Shown here in pieces: positions 17,465 to 28,309 of a stretch of 64,000 nucleotides of DNA. The position numbers and the translations under genes were made by a program. This stretch comes from Streptomyces sp. YPW6. Lineage in GTDB: Bacteria; Actinomycetota; Actinomycetes; Streptomycetales; Streptomycetaceae. The notes below the pieces were generated by a model, which saw only the letters and a program-made list of their open reading frames with translations, was not told the DNA's origin and did not search any database. The stretch spans positions 2,453,001 through 2,517,000 of the forward strand of contig NZ_CP076457.1 in NCBI RefSeq assembly GCF_018866325.1. Reading direction: 5' to 3'. Position 1 is the first letter of the stretch; every line of letters begins with the position of its first letter.

Positions 17465-18496
17465 CTACTCGGCGGAAAGGGCGGCGGCCTCGGCGCGCAG
17501 GTCGCGGCGGAGCTCCTTGGGCAGGGAGAAGGTGATCGACTCGTCGGCCGTCTTCACCGTCTCCACGTCCGCGTAACCCCGCTCCGCCAGCCATTCCAGG
17601 ACGCCGTCGACGAGAACGTCGGGAACCGAGGCGCCGGAGGTCAGGCCGACCGTGGTCACGCCCTCCAGCCACGCCTCGTCGATCTCGCTCGCGAAGTCCA
17701 CCAGATGGGCGGCGGGGGCTCCCGCGTCCAGGGCGACCTCGACCATCCGGATGGAGTTCGAGGAGTTCTTGGAGCCGACCACGATCACCAGCTCGGCGTC
17801 CTCGGCGAGCTTCTTCACCGCGATCTGGCGGTTCTGCGTGGCGTAGCAGATGTCGTCGCTGGGCGGCGAGAGGAGGTTCGGGAACTTCGACTTGAGGGCG
17901 TCGACCGTCTCCATCGTCTCGTCCACGGACAGGGTGGTCTGCGAGAGCCACACGACCTTCGACTCGTCGCGGACCTCCACGTTCGCCACGTCCTCGGGGC
18001 CGTCGACCAGCTGGATGTGGTCGGGGGCCTCGCCGGAGGTGCCGATGACCTCCTCGTGGCCCTCGTGGCCGATCAGGAGGATGTCGTAGTCCTCCTTGGC
18101 GTACCGGACGGCTTCCTTGTGGACCTTGGTGACCAGCGGGCAGGTCGCGTCGATGGTGGCGAGCTTGCGCTCGGCGGCCTCCGCGTGGACGGTGGGCGCG
18201 ACGCCGTGCGCGGAGAACATCACGATGGAGCCCTCGGGCACCTCCGCGGTGACGTCCACGAAGATCGCACCCTTCCTCTCCAGGGTCTGCACGACGTACT
18301 TGTTGTGCACGATCTCGTGGCGGACGTAGATCGGGGCCCCGTACTGCTCCAGGGCCTTCTCGACGGCGATCACGGCACGGTCCACGCCCGCGCAGTAGCC
18401 ACGGGGAGCGGCGAGCAGGACTCGGCGGGTGTCACTGCGGCGCGAAGCGCCTCCACTCGGGGTGGTGGCGGGTGACGGGCTGGGCGTTGCAGTCAT
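17465..18496 (-). CDS. ispH: 4-hydroxy-3-methylbut-2-enyl diphosphate reductase
   Basis: This 343-residue [4Fe-4S] enzyme catalyses the last step of the MEP isoprenoid pathway, giving IPP and DMAPP. The three cluster cysteines appear in [28 protein letters not shown] and [11 protein letters not shown]. The conserved VGSKNSSNS and [10 protein letters not shown] motifs are present. The extra 25 residues before [10 protein letters not shown] are Ser/Thr/Pro-rich and common in actinomycetes. ATG 18496 has GGGA at useful spacing; ATG 18505 in frame would add MGR. It diverges from the APC permease gene. Confidence 0.97.
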   Translation of the reverse strand: MTATPSPSPATTPSGGASRRSDTRRVLLAAPRGYCAGVDRAVIAVEKALEQYGAPIYVRHEIVHNKYVVQTLERKGAIFVDVTAEVPEGSIVMFSAHGVAPTVHAEAAERKLATIDATCPLVTKVHKEAVRYAKEDYDILLIGHEGHEEVIGTSGEAPDHIQLVDGPEDVANVEVRDESKVVWLSQTTLSVDETMETVDALKSKFPNLLSPPSDDICYATQNRQIAVKKLAEDAELVIVVGSKNSSNSIRMVEVALDAGAPAAHLVDFASEIDEAWLEGVTTVGLTSGASVPDVLVDGVLEWLAERGYADVETVKTADESITFSLPKELRRDLRAEAAALSAE

Positions 18497-18597
18497 GCGT
18501 CCCATCGTAAGGCCGTGGCGAACAGGCGCGAGGGCGGTCCGATCGGGACACTGGTCGCGGTGCGCGTGAGATCAGTCGCTGATGGTGATGGAGGGGT

Positions 18598-20124
18598 GTG
18601 ACCTCGGTGTCGGAGAGCGGTTCGCAGAGCGGTCCCGGGAGTGGTCGGGCCGGCGGTTCCGGACGTGCTCCGGTCGGTGGCTCCGGGAGTGGTTCGGTCG
18701 GTGGCTCCGGGAGCGGTTCGGCCGGCGGTTCCGGGAGTGGCGCGGAAGGCGGTGCGGGCAGCAGCTCGGAACCGGCCCGGCTGCGGCGGACCCTGGGGTT
18801 CCGGGACCTGGTCGTCTACGGGCTCCTCTTCATCGCCCCGATGGCCCCCGTCGGCGTGTTCGGCACCCTGGACGCCAAGTCCGACGGCGCGGTCGCCCTC
18901 GTCTACATCGTCGCCACCGTGGTCATGGCCTTCACCGCCTTCAGCTACGCCCAGATGGTGCGGGTCGCCCCCTTCGCCGGTTCGGTCTTCACGTACGCCC
19001 GCAAGGGGCTCGGGGAAGGGCCGGGGTTCGTCGCCGGGTGGATGGCCATGCTCGACTACCTGCTGATCCCCGCCGTCGCCTACCTCTTCTCCGGGATCGC
19101 GATGAACGCCCTGGTGCCCGAGGTGTCGCGGTGGGTGTGGACCGCGATCGCGGTCGTCGTGACCACGCTGCTCAACCTGTGGGGCGTACGGGCCGCCGCC
19201 CGCGTCGGCTTCGCGGTGCTGGCCATGGAGATCGTGGTGCTGCTGGTCTTCGTGGTGGCCGCCGTGGCCGTGCTCGTACGGGACGGGGCGCAGCGCGGCT
19301 GGCTGACGCCGCTGACCGGGGACACCGGGTTCTCCATGGCCGCGGTGCTGGGGGCCGTGTCCATCGCCGTGCTGTCGTATCTGGGCTTCGACGCCATCGC
19401 CTCGTTCGCCGAGGAGGTGACGGGCGGCTCGCAGAAGGTGGCGCGGGCGGTGCTGTTCTGCCTGGTACTGGCCGGTGTGCTGTTCGTGGCGCAGACGTAC
19501 CTGGCGGCGCTGCTGGAGCCGGTGACCTCGGCCCAGCTGGCGGCGGACCCGGCGGCGCAGGGGTCGGCGTTCTACGACGCGGTGGACGCGTCCGTGGGGA
19601 CCTGGCTGCACGATCTGGTGGCCGTCAGCAAGGCGATCGGGGCCGCGTTCGCCGCGCTGGCGGGACAGGCCGCGGCCGGGCGGCTGGTCTTCGCGATGGC
19701 CCGGGAGCGGCGGCTGCCGCACCTCCTCGCGAAGGTCGACCCGTCGTCGGGCGTGCCGCGCCTGGCGATCCTCGGCGCGGGCATCGTGACGCTGGTGGCC
19801 GCCGTGTGGGCGGCCCGGCGTGACGACGGCCTGGACCATCTGGTCTCGGTGGTGGACATCGGCGCGCTGACGGCGTTCGTACTGCTGCACGCGTCGGTGG
19901 TCGGCTGGTTCGCGGTACGCCGGATGGCGGGGCCGCCGGTGTGGTGGCGGCACGTCCTCGTTCCGGTGGTCGGGGCGGGCGTGCTGGTCGCGGTCATCGT
20001 GGAGGCGACGGCCTCCGCCCAGGTGGTGGGCCTCTGCTGGCTGGGCGTGGGACTCGTGGTGCTGGCGGTGCAGGGGACGGGGCGGCAGCGCGGGACCGGG
20101 GGGCCGGGGGGGCGGACCGGGTGA
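18598..20124 (+). CDS. APC-family amino acid permease
   Basis: This 508-residue inner-membrane transporter is of the amino acid-polyamine-organocation superfamily, with about 12 hydrophobic helices. The first is FRDLVVYGLLFIAPMAPVG, with the GVFGTLDAKSDGAVAL consensus, and a later conserved segment is LSYLGFDAIASFAEEVTGG. The first 60 residues are a Gly/Ser repeat (GGSGSGSVGGSGSGSAGG) encoded by roughly 30-bp near-repeats, which is unusual for the family. GTG 18598 lies too close to GGAGGGG; GTG 18607 three codons later is better spaced and may be the true start. The substrate cannot be told from sequence. Confidence 0.88.
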   Translation: MTSVSESGSQSGPGSGRAGGSGRAPVGGSGSGSVGGSGSGSAGGSGSGAEGGAGSSSEPARLRRTLGFRDLVVYGLLFIAPMAPVGVFGTLDAKSDGAVALVYIVATVVMAFTAFSYAQMVRVAPFAGSVFTYARKGLGEGPGFVAGWMAMLDYLLIPAVAYLFSGIAMNALVPEVSRWVWTAIAVVVTTLLNLWGVRAAARVGFAVLAMEIVVLLVFVVAAVAVLVRDGAQRGWLTPLTGDTGFSMAAVLGAVSIAVLSYLGFDAIASFAEEVTGGSQKVARAVLFCLVLAGVLFVAQTYLAALLEPVTSAQLAADPAAQGSAFYDAVDASVGTWLHDLVAVSKAIGAAFAALAGQAAAGRLVFAMARERRLPHLLAKVDPSSGVPRLAILGAGIVTLVAAVWAARRDDGLDHLVSVVDIGALTAFVLLHASVVGWFAVRRMAGPPVWWRHVLVPVVGAGVLVAVIVEATASAQVVGLCWLGVGLVVLAVQGTGRQRGTGGPGGRTG

Positions 20125-20384
20125 GTCCGGCGGACCCGGTGAGCCCGAAGGACCCTGGCGGACCCCGGGGGCCCGGCAGACCTGGCCAGGTGCGGTGGGC
20201 CTGGTGGACCTGCGGTAAGTCCGGTGGGCCTGGGTGAGTCCGGTGGGCCTGGGTGAGTCCGGCGGACCCGGTGAGCCCGAAGGACCCTGGCGGACCCCGG
20301 GGGCCCGGCAGACCTGGCCAGGTGCGGTGGGCCTGGTGGACCTGCGGTAAGTCCGGTGGGCCTGGGTGAGTCCGGTGGGCCTGG
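20121..20384. repeat. 132-bp tandem direct duplication
   Basis: A 132-bp unit occurs twice head-to-tail (20121-20252 and 20253-20384), identical by eye, followed by a partial third copy of the GTGAGTCCGGTGGGCCTGG sub-repeat. The first copy begins at the permease stop codon. Within each unit, GGTGGGCCTGG-like pieces recur every 20 bp or so. There is no spacer/repeat structure, so it is not CRISPR. It looks like a minisatellite made by replication slippage. Confidence 0.9.
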
Positions 20385-20574
20385 GTGAGTCCGGTGGGCC
20401 CGGTGGGCCCGGGGTAGGTCCGGTGGGCCCGGTGGATCCGGCGGTCCCAGCGGGAGCGGGCGGTCCCGGCGGACCTGGCAGATCTCAAGGGCCCCGTGGG
20501 CCCGGCGCTGAGGCCCCGGTCGGCCTCCGCGCGGGGCCGGTGTCCTGTCAGCGGGGGCCGATACGCTCGCCCGT
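20385..20574. other. Low-complexity spacer before xseA
   Basis: This is a continuation of GGTGGGCCC-type repeats followed by the xseA promoter region. A TACGCT box at 20562-20567 lies just before ATG 20575 and no Shine-Dalgarno site is seen, so xseA may be leaderless. Confidence 0.35.
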
Positions 20575-21792
20575 ATGGCTCTCAACACGTCCGCGGAAGC
20601 GCCGCTGCCCGTCGGCGAGGTGTCCCGGCTCATCGGGGGGTGGATCGACCGGCTCGGCGCCGTCTGGGTGGAGGGGCAGATCACCCAGCTGTCGCGGCGG
20701 CCGGGGGCCGGGGTCGTCTTCCTGACGCTGCGCGATCCGTCCCACGACATCTCGGTGAGCGTCACCTGTTTCCGGCAGGTCTTCGACCGTATCGCCGATG
20801 TGGTGACGGAAGGGGCGCGCGTCGTCGTCCTGGCCAAGCCCGAGTGGTACGCGCCCCGGGGGCAGCTGTCCCTGCGGGCCACCGACATCCGGCCGGTCGG
20901 CATCGGTGAGCTGCTCGTACGCCTGGAGCAGCTCAAGAAGTCGCTCGCCGCCGAGGGGCTCTTCGCGCTGGACCGGAAGAAGCCGCTCCCCTTCCTCCCC
21001 CAGCTCATCGGGCTCGTCTGCGGGCGGGCCTCCGCCGCGGAGCGGGATGTCCTGGAGAACGCCCGCCGCCGCTGGCCCGCCGTGCGCTTCGAGGTCCGCA
21101 ACACCGCCGTGCAGGGGGTGAACGCGGTCGCCCAGGTGGTGCAGGCGGTCGAGGAACTGGACGCGCTGGACGAGGTCGACGTGATCGTGGTGGCCCGGGG
21201 CGGCGGCAGCGTCGAGGACCTGCTGCCGTTCTCCGACGAGCAGTTGATCCGGGCCGTGGCCGCCTGCCGTACGCCGGTGGTCTCCGCGATCGGCCACGAA
21301 CCGGACTCGCCGCTGCTGGACCTGGTCGCCGATCTCCGTGCCTCCACACCCACGGACGCGGCCAAGAAGGTCGTGCCGGACGTGGGCGAGGAGCTGGAGC
21401 GCGTCCAGCAGTTGCGGGACCGGGCGCTGCGGACGGTGCGGGGGCTGCTGGAGCGTGAGGAGCGGGGGCTCGCGCACGCGATGGGCCGTCCCGCCATGGA
21501 GCGGCCCCAGCGGCTGGTGGACGAACGCGAGGCCGAGGTGGACGCGCTCCTCGGGCGCAGCCGCCGGGTGCTGGGCCATCTGCTGGACCGGGCCGACTCC
21601 GAGCTGTCGCACACGCTCGCCCGGGTCGTCTCGCTGTCGCCGGCCGCGACCCTGGAGCGGGGTTACGCGGTGCTCCAGCGGCCCGACGGCCATGTGGTGC
21701 GCTCCCCCGACGAGGCCGGGGCGCCCGGCGAGCCGCTGCGGGCGCGGGTGGCGGAGGGCGAGTTCACGGTGCGGGTGGACGGGGGCGGATGA
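20575..21792 (+). CDS. xseA: Exodeoxyribonuclease VII large subunit
   Basis: This 405-residue catalytic subunit of ExoVII degrades single-stranded DNA from both ends. An N-terminal OB fold ([21 protein letters not shown], then VFLTLRDP) precedes the catalytic domain with [39 protein letters not shown] and [21 protein letters not shown] helical coiled region ([15 protein letters not shown]) and a C-terminal segment RGYAVLQ complete the order. The length is typical for actinomycetes. xseB follows 108 bp downstream. Confidence 0.97.
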   Translation: MALNTSAEAPLPVGEVSRLIGGWIDRLGAVWVEGQITQLSRRPGAGVVFLTLRDPSHDISVSVTCFRQVFDRIADVVTEGARVVVLAKPEWYAPRGQLSLRATDIRPVGIGELLVRLEQLKKSLAAEGLFALDRKKPLPFLPQLIGLVCGRASAAERDVLENARRRWPAVRFEVRNTAVQGVNAVAQVVQAVEELDALDEVDVIVVARGGGSVEDLLPFSDEQLIRAVAACRTPVVSAIGHEPDSPLLDLVADLRASTPTDAAKKVVPDVGEELERVQQLRDRALRTVRGLLEREERGLAHAMGRPAMERPQRLVDEREAEVDALLGRSRRVLGHLLDRADSELSHTLARVVSLSPAATLERGYAVLQRPDGHVVRSPDEAGAPGEPLRARVAEGEFTVRVDGGG

Positions 21793-21900
21793 GCCGGGCG
21801 GCGGGAAGCCCGGGGCCGGGCCAGGAACGCAGGAGCCGGCCGGCCGGGGGCCGGGGCCGGTCCCACGACGACGTATCAGCTCACATCTAGGGTGGATCAC

Positions 21901-22143
21901 ATGACGGACGACGGTACGGCGGCGGCTGCCGCCACGGGCACGCTCGGGTACGAGCAGGCGCGCGACGAGCTGATCGAGGTCGTACGCCGGCTGGAGGCGG
22001 GCGGCACGACGCTGGAGGAGTCGCTGGCCCTGTGGGAGCGGGGCGAGGAGCTGGCGAAGATCTGCCGGCACTGGCTGGAGGGCGCCCGCGCCCGGCTGGA
22101 CGCGGCCCTGGCCCGTCCCCGTGACGGCGAGGACGAGGCCTGA
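21901..22143 (+). CDS. xseB: Exodeoxyribonuclease VII small subunit
   Basis: This 80-residue partner of XseA is needed for stable ExoVII. The typical signature is present: LGYEQARDELIEVVRRLEAG, then TTLEESLALWERGEELAKIC and a helical end WLEGARARLDAAL. The short acidic C-terminus is usual. ATG 21901 has AGGGTGG six bases upstream; GTG 21892 in frame is less likely. The gene follows xseA in the same orientation. Confidence 0.96.
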   Translation: MTDDGTAAAAATGTLGYEQARDELIEVVRRLEAGGTTLEESLALWERGEELAKICRHWLEGARARLDAALARPRDGEDEA

Positions 22144-22152
22144 GTCGGGCGC

Positions 22153-22305
22153 CCGGAGCGTGCGAGGACGACCTGGGACGGCAAGCGCCCCGAGCGCGCG
22201 GACGACCTGGGGAGGACAGCGACCGGAGCGTGCGCAGACGACCTGGGAAGGACGGCGACCGGAGCGTGCGGGGCCGGCCCGGGAGGACGGCGACCGGAGC
22301 CGGGC
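22153..22305. repeat. Degenerate ~35-bp tandem repeats downstream of xseB
   Basis: About four imperfect copies of a unit starting CCGGAGCGTGCG and ending near GGGAGGACGGCGA begin at about 22153, 22189, 22223, 22259 and 22294. They carry no ORF with coding character. They fill the first half of the 301-bp gap before the nitroreductase gene. Confidence 0.55.
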
Positions 22306-22329
22306 CGGGGCGCCTCTACCACGTAGCTG

Positions 22330-22403
22330 CATCATGCAATGATGTGTAATGGATCACTCGACTCCAGTTTTAGTTGAAAGTTAACCTATCTCTGGCGTAC
22401 CTT
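22330..22403 (+). promoter_or_regulatory. Promoter and possible operators of the nitroreductase gene
   Basis: This is a sharply AT-richer stretch. The palindrome CATCATGCAATGATG occupies 22330-22344. An imperfect inverted element, TAGTTGAAAGTTAACCTA, occupies 22371-22388. A sigma-70-like promoter can be read as TTGAAA (22374-22379) and TACCTT (22398-22403) with an 18-bp spacer, so the second element overlaps the -35 box, as expected for a repressor site. Confidence 0.5.
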
Positions 22404-22444
22404 CGAACCCTCCCCACCGCGTTCGTTCGGAAGGTTTGCCTCAG

Positions 22445-23035
22445 ATGTCCCTCGTTCTCGACCCCGCCGCCCAGGACCTCCTCTTCCGCGAGGCCCGCAC
22501 CGCCAACACCTTCACCGACGAGCCGGTGACCGACGAGCAGGTCCAGGCGATCTACGACCTGGTGAAGTTCGGCCCGACCGCCTTCAACCAGTCGCCGCTG
22601 CGCGTCGTCCTGGTCCGCTCCGCCGAGGGCCGCGAGCGCCTGGTGCAGCACATGGCGGAGGGCAACCGCCCGAAGACCGCCACGGCCCCGCTGGTCGCGA
22701 TCCTGGCCGCCGACAACGAGTTCCACGAGGAGCTTCCGGCGCTGCTGCCGCACTTCCCGCAGGCCAAGGACCTGTTCTTCACCGAGCGCCCGGTCCGTGA
22801 GTCGGCCGCCGGTCTCAACGCCGCGCTCCAGGCCGCGTACTTCATCATCGGCGTCCGCGCCGCCGGTCTGGCCGCCGGCCCGATGACCGGCTACGACGCC
22901 GCGGGCATCCAGAAGGAGTTCCTGGACGCCGACCACACCCCGCTGATGGTCGTCAACATCGGCAAGCCGGGCGAGGACGCCTGGTTCCCGCGCAGCCCGC
23001 GCCTCTCCTTCGACGAGGTCGTCACGACCGTCTGA
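22445..23035 (+). CDS. Nitroreductase-family malonic semialdehyde reductase (RutE-like)
   Basis: This 196-residue FMN-dependent oxidoreductase is of the RutE/HadB group, which reduces malonic semialdehyde or related compounds with NAD(P)H. Features are the early ARTANTFTDEPVTDEQV, YDLVKFGPTAFNQSPLRVV (the FMN-binding SxxxxPxxW-like region of this subgroup), AAYFIIGVRAAGLAAGPMTG and a C-terminal VNIGKPGEDAWFPRSPRL. The length matches RutE. GGAAGG lies about ten bases before ATG 22445. The gene is alone between terminators, without other rut pyrimidine-degradation genes, so its physiological substrate is open. Confidence 0.9.
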   Translation: MSLVLDPAAQDLLFREARTANTFTDEPVTDEQVQAIYDLVKFGPTAFNQSPLRVVLVRSAEGRERLVQHMAEGNRPKTATAPLVAILAADNEFHEELPALLPHFPQAKDLFFTERPVRESAAGLNAALQAAYFIIGVRAAGLAAGPMTGYDAAGIQKEFLDADHTPLMVVNIGKPGEDAWFPRSPRLSFDEVVTTV

Positions 23036-23196
23036 GTCCCGCCGAACGGAGTCCATCGCGCGGCCCCGCCGGACAGGAACCCGTCACACGACACCGCTGA
23101 GCAGGGCCCGTCACGGAGCCCCCGGAGCGGGCCCGTCACACGGGCCCGCCGGACAGGGGCCCGGGCTGCGGCCCGACACGCGGCCTCATGGCGCAC

Positions 23197-23237
23197 GAAG
23201 GCCCCGGAACACCGTCACCCGGTGTTCCGGGGCCTTC
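23197..23237. terminator. Bidirectional terminator between convergent genes
   Basis: A perfect 17-bp stem (23197-23213 with 23221-23237) closes on a 7-nt loop. It lies between the stop of the nitroreductase gene and the stop of the opposing DUF4245 gene and can serve both. Confidence 0.85.
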
Positions 23238-23266
23238 TCCCGTACGCCGTCCGAGCGGGCCGCGCG

Positions 23267-23806
23267 TCAGGAGGCCGGTGCGGCGGGCGGCGCCGTCTTC
23301 AGCGCCGCGGCCATCTCGACCAGGCTCTCCTTCGGCGCCGATCCGGTGACGACCGTGGTGTGGCCCTCGCCGGGCAGGACGAGGGCGTTGTACTTGCCGC
23401 CCTCCCAGACCTGCCACTCCTTGCCCGCCACGGTCTCGGTCCGGCCGGTGTCCTTCGCCTTCTGGCTGACCTCGGGGACGTACCGGCGGGGGGCGGCGGT
23501 GGACTGCTCGACCGCGACGTACTTGCGGTCCGCGTCGAGGAAGCCCAGGTGCCAGGCCTCGCCCTCGGCCTCGTCGTAGCGGACGGAGGTCGCCTTCCAC
23601 TGCTCCGGCAGACCCTCCGGCGCGGCCACCGGATAGGGGGCGGCGGTCCGTACCGTCGCCAGCTCCACGGTGAAGTCGACCGCCTTGATCGGGTCGGCGT
23701 GCTCGTCCTTGGGGATGAAGAGGTAGATGACCCCCGCGCAGGCGGCGATCACCAAAGTCGACAGGAACATGTCCCGGACTGTCTGCTTGCCTCGCTTGCT
23801 TGCCAC
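23267..23806 (-). CDS. DUF4245 membrane-anchored protein
   Basis: This 179-residue protein is of unknown function and conserved beside glpX in Streptomyces. A basic start (ASKRGKQTVRDM) is followed by one membrane helix at about residues 13-31 (FLSTLVIAACAGVIYLF). The rest is an extracellular-looking domain with VDFTVELATVRTAAPYPV, LPEQWKATSVRYD and WQVWEGGKYNALV. A Pro/Ala-rich tail ends it. GTG 23806 is the only good start. It converges on the nitroreductase gene and diverges from glpX. Confidence 0.85.
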   Translation of the reverse strand: MASKRGKQTVRDMFLSTLVIAACAGVIYLFIPKDEHADPIKAVDFTVELATVRTAAPYPVAAPEGLPEQWKATSVRYDEAEGEAWHLGFLDADRKYVAVEQSTAAPRRYVPEVSQKAKDTGRTETVAGKEWQVWEGGKYNALVLPGEGHTTVVTGSAPKESLVEMAAALKTAPPAAPAS

Positions 23807-23972
23807 GCGTCCATGGTGGCACGCGACCTGACACGCCCGGCCGCAGGGTGCCGGTCGGAGGCGGCGACGCCAGGGTGCTCATGCGTGACCCGCACTGCTC
23901 ATTTTATCGACCTACCGATAGAGTCACAGCACCCTCATATCCGGTCGTCGCCGTACAGAAAGGTGCGCTCCG

Positions 23973-25004
23973 ATGTCCGAGCATCATCTGCCGTCCCCTC
24001 TGGAGGTCTCCCCGGAGGCCCCCGACCGCAACCTGGCCCTGGAGTTGGTCCGGGTCACCGAGGCCGCCGCGATGGCGGCCGGGCGCTGGGTGGGCCGCGG
24101 CGACAAGATCGGCGCCGACGGCGCCGCCGTGAAGGCCATGCGAACCCTCGTCTCGACCGTCTCGATGAACGGCGTCGTCGTCATCGGTGAGGGCGAGAAG
24201 GACGAGGCCCCCATGCTGTTCAACGGCGAGCGGGTCGGCGACGGCACCGGCGCCGAGGTCGACATCGCGGTCGACCCGATCGACGGGACCACGCTCAACG
24301 CCAAGGGCATGCCGAACGCCATCGCCGTACTCGCGGCGGCCGACCGCGGCGCGATGTTCGACCCGTCGGCGGTCTTCTACATGGACAAGCTGGTCACGGG
24401 TCCCGAAGCGGCGGACTTCGTCGACATCAACGCCCCGGTGGCGGTGAACATCCGGCGGGTCGCGCGCGCGAAGAACTCCGCCCCCGAGGACGTCACCGTC
24501 GTCATCCTCGACCGGCCCCGGCACGAGGGCATCGTCAAGGAGATCCGGGAGACCGGCGCACGGATCAAGTTCATCTCGGACGGCGATGTCGCGGGCTCGA
24601 TCATGGCGGCCCGCGAGGGCACCGGCGTCGACCTGCTGATGGGCATCGGCGGAACGCCCGAGGGCATCATCTCGGCGTGCGCCATAAAGTGCCTCGGCGG
24701 CGTCATCCAGGGCAAGCTCTGGCCCAAGGACGAGGCGGAGCGGCAGAAGGCGCTGGAGGCGGGCCACGACCTGGACCGGGTGCTGTCCACCGACGACCTG
24801 GTCAGTGGCGACAACGTGTTCTTCGTGGCGACCGGGATCACCGACGGCGAGCTGATGCGCGGTGTGCGGTACCGCGCGGAGACGGCGACCACCGAGTCCA
24901 TCGTGATGCGGTCCAAGTCCGGCACGATCCGGTCCATCTCCTCGACCCACCGGCTGTCGAAGCTGCGCGCCTACAGCGCCATCGACTTCGACCGGGCGAA
25001 GTAG
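23973..25004 (+). CDS. glpX: Fructose-1,6-bisphosphatase class II
   Basis: This 343-residue gluconeogenic phosphatase makes fructose 6-phosphate. The class II (GlpX) signature is clear: [34 protein letters not shown] with the metal-binding Asp residues, [13 protein letters not shown] and [20 protein letters not shown]. The length and order match the family. AAAGGTG lies seven bases before ATG 23973. It is followed by a strong terminator shared with the convergent wblI gene. Confidence 0.98.
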   Translation: MSEHHLPSPLEVSPEAPDRNLALELVRVTEAAAMAAGRWVGRGDKIGADGAAVKAMRTLVSTVSMNGVVVIGEGEKDEAPMLFNGERVGDGTGAEVDIAVDPIDGTTLNAKGMPNAIAVLAAADRGAMFDPSAVFYMDKLVTGPEAADFVDINAPVAVNIRRVARAKNSAPEDVTVVILDRPRHEGIVKEIRETGARIKFISDGDVAGSIMAAREGTGVDLLMGIGGTPEGIISACAIKCLGGVIQGKLWPKDEAERQKALEAGHDLDRVLSTDDLVSGDNVFFVATGITDGELMRGVRYRAETATTESIVMRSKSGTIRSISSTHRLSKLRAYSAIDFDRAK

Positions 25005-25043
25005 CCCGACGGCCGGGGCACTCCGGGCGACGCGGGACGCACC

Positions 25044-25085
25044 GAGGGGGTGCGGGGAGCACATCGGCGCTCCCCGCACCCCCTC
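25044..25085. terminator. Terminator between glpX and wblI
   Basis: A perfect 17-bp stem (25044-25060 with 25069-25085) closes on an 8-nt loop. It separates convergent genes and can end both transcripts. Confidence 0.85.
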
Positions 25086-25117
25086 CGCGTCCGCGATTCG
25101 CTTCTCGCGGCTCGCGT

Positions 25118-25489
25118 TCAGCCTGCCGCGGCTATGCGTCCGGCCCTCGTCGTGGCGGTGAGCTCGATGTCCCGCCGTCGCCGCCGCGCGAGCAGCACCC
25201 GGCGCTCGGCGGCGGTGAGCCCGCCCCACACCCCGTACGGCTCCGGCTGCATCAGCGCGTGCTCCCGGCACTCGATCATGACCGGGCATCCGCCGCACAC
25301 CCGCTTGGCAGCCTCCTCGCGGGCCAGCCGCGCGGCGGTCGGCTCCTTGGAGGGGGCGAAGAAGAGTCCCGCCTCGTCGCGGCGGCAGGCCGCCTCGGAA
25401 TGCCAGGGGCCCGCATCGTCCTCCCGAGCGGGGGTCCGCTGGGCCGGAACGGCGGCGACCTGCAGAGGCTGATGCGGCGGTTGCAGCAC
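25118..25489 (-). CDS. wblI: WhiB-family iron-sulfur regulator, WblI-like
   Basis: This 123-residue Wbl protein is an Fe-S regulator that usually binds the principal sigma factor and DNA. The four cluster cysteines are Cys35 (SEAACRRDE), Cys65 and Cys68 (RVCGGCP) and Cys74 (MIECRE). The GVWGG turn (86-90) is followed by a basic tail, RRVLLARRRRRD. The position beside glpX matches wblI of S. coelicolor (SCO5046 from memory), which is developmentally expressed; that gene name rests on synteny. GTG 25489 has AGGAG six bases upstream. The N-terminus before the first Cys is longer than in WhiB or WhiD. Confidence 0.85.
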   Translation of the reverse strand: MLQPPHQPLQVAAVPAQRTPAREDDAGPWHSEAACRRDEAGLFFAPSKEPTAARLAREEAAKRVCGGCPVMIECREHALMQPEPYGVWGGLTAAERRVLLARRRRRDIELTATTRAGRIAAAG

Positions 25490-25654
25490 GGGCTACTCCT
25501 GACGACGGCTACGGCTTCGCGAGCGAGAGTCGATGCAGCACTCCCTACCCGCTGTACGTGCGCCTATGCACTGAGTGGCACCGGCGCGCGACTCACCGCA
25601 ATGCGCCCCTGCGGCATTCTGGCCGATTAACGGAGGTCGTCCGTGGCGCCGATT

Positions 25655-26350
25655 TCAATCGCCCAGGTGTTTACGCAGCCGCCTCTGGAGATCCGCGACG
25701 AACTTGCCCCGCTTCGGCTTCGCGTCCACACTCCCGAACACGGCATAGCCGTTCACGACGACGACCGGGGCTTCCGGGTCCGCGGATTCGAGCGACTTCA
25801 CCTCGAAAGCGCCGAAGACACCGGTGCCGCTGCCCCGCAGGGAGATGTTCTCCGGCACGCGCACCTCGACGCTGCCGAAGATGGACGTCGCATTGATGAC
25901 GGTGAAGCGTTGGCCGAAAAGCGCTTCGGTCAGATCGATCTCCACGCTGCCGAAGAGCGCGAAGGCGTTCGTCCGGCCGCCGACCCGCCAACGCCCCTTG
26001 CGGACGGAGCTGCTGAAGACCGCGACGAGATTGTCCGCCGGCCCCTCGGGAGCCTCGGGCCCGTAGCTGTAGGGCCGCGGGCCCTGGCCGCGGGCGGTGG
26101 ACCCGGAGGACGCGGGGAGGTCCCGGACCAGCGGCTGGAGCTCACCGACGGTCTTGGCCCGGTAGACCAGGTCCACCCGCTCGGCGTGCTCGTCGGCCGT
26201 CAGACGGCCCTCGGCCAACGCTTCCCGCAGGATGTCCGCGATCCGGTCGCGGTCGCCGTCGGAGGCGCGGATGCCGTCCCCGTTCAGGACGTCGGCGGGT
26301 GGCTGGGCGGCCGGCCCGAGGGGCTGCTGGGGCTGCTTCTCTAGGTCCAC
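25655..26350 (-). CDS. DUF1707 domain protein
   Basis: This 231-residue protein is of unknown function. The N-terminal DUF1707 domain reads IRASDGDRDRIADILREALA and GRLTADEHAERVDLVYRAKT, a short helical module (SHOCT-like) common in actinomycetes. The rest is a beta-rich repeat region with successive ALFGSVEIDL, SIFGSVEVRVP, GVFGAFEVKS and AVFGSVDAKP units, like the cell-wall-active LiaF-type repeats. A membrane helix is not evident. It starts at GTG 26350 without a clear Shine-Dalgarno site; a TACGCT box a few bases upstream on the minus strand suggests a leaderless message. It lies between wblI and the fumarase gene. Confidence 0.85.
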   Translation of the reverse strand: MDLEKQPQQPLGPAAQPPADVLNGDGIRASDGDRDRIADILREALAEGRLTADEHAERVDLVYRAKTVGELQPLVRDLPASSGSTARGQGPRPYSYGPEAPEGPADNLVAVFSSSVRKGRWRVGGRTNAFALFGSVEIDLTEALFGQRFTVINATSIFGSVEVRVPENISLRGSGTGVFGAFEVKSLESADPEAPVVVVNGYAVFGSVDAKPKRGKFVADLQRRLRKHLGD

Positions 26351-26547
26351 CGGCCCAGCGTACCGAAACGCGATAGATCGCGACTACCCCTCCAGCGGCA
26401 CGCACCGCCCGGCCCGCGTCCGGGCGAGCCCCTCCCACGTCCAGGTGAGCCTTACCTCACAGGATCCACGCGCAGCAGGCGTTCTACCCTGGTGGACGCG
26501 CTGCCCGAGGGAGGTCAGCCGCTGTCGCCGAGTGAGGAATGGCCGTC

Positions 26548-28215
<1,668 letters not shown>

Positions 28216-28228
28216 TCCGTGACGTGTG

Positions 28229-28262
28229 CGCAGGGGCCCACCCGCAGGGGTGGGCCCCTGCG
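28229..28262. terminator. Terminator after class I fumarase gene
   Basis: A 15-bp perfect stem (28229-28243 with 28248-28262) closes on a 4-nt loop, 14 bp after the fumarase stop. It marks the left edge of the PKS-NRPS locus. Confidence 0.85.
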
Positions 28263-28309
28263 GCGTCCGTCGGGCCACCCCGGTGAGCGGGTGGGGCCCT
28301 GCCCCTTGC

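Noticed and set aside
20121..20384. Candidate CRISPR array
   Set aside because: The copies are directly adjacent 132-bp units without unique spacers, and no cas genes are nearby.
19994..20488. Minus-strand ORF of 164 codons with collagen-like PGP/GPx repeats
   Set aside because: It is only the 132-bp DNA duplication and the permease 3' end read backwards. The repeats translate to Gly/Pro-rich text in several frames, and no ribosome site or conserved start is present.
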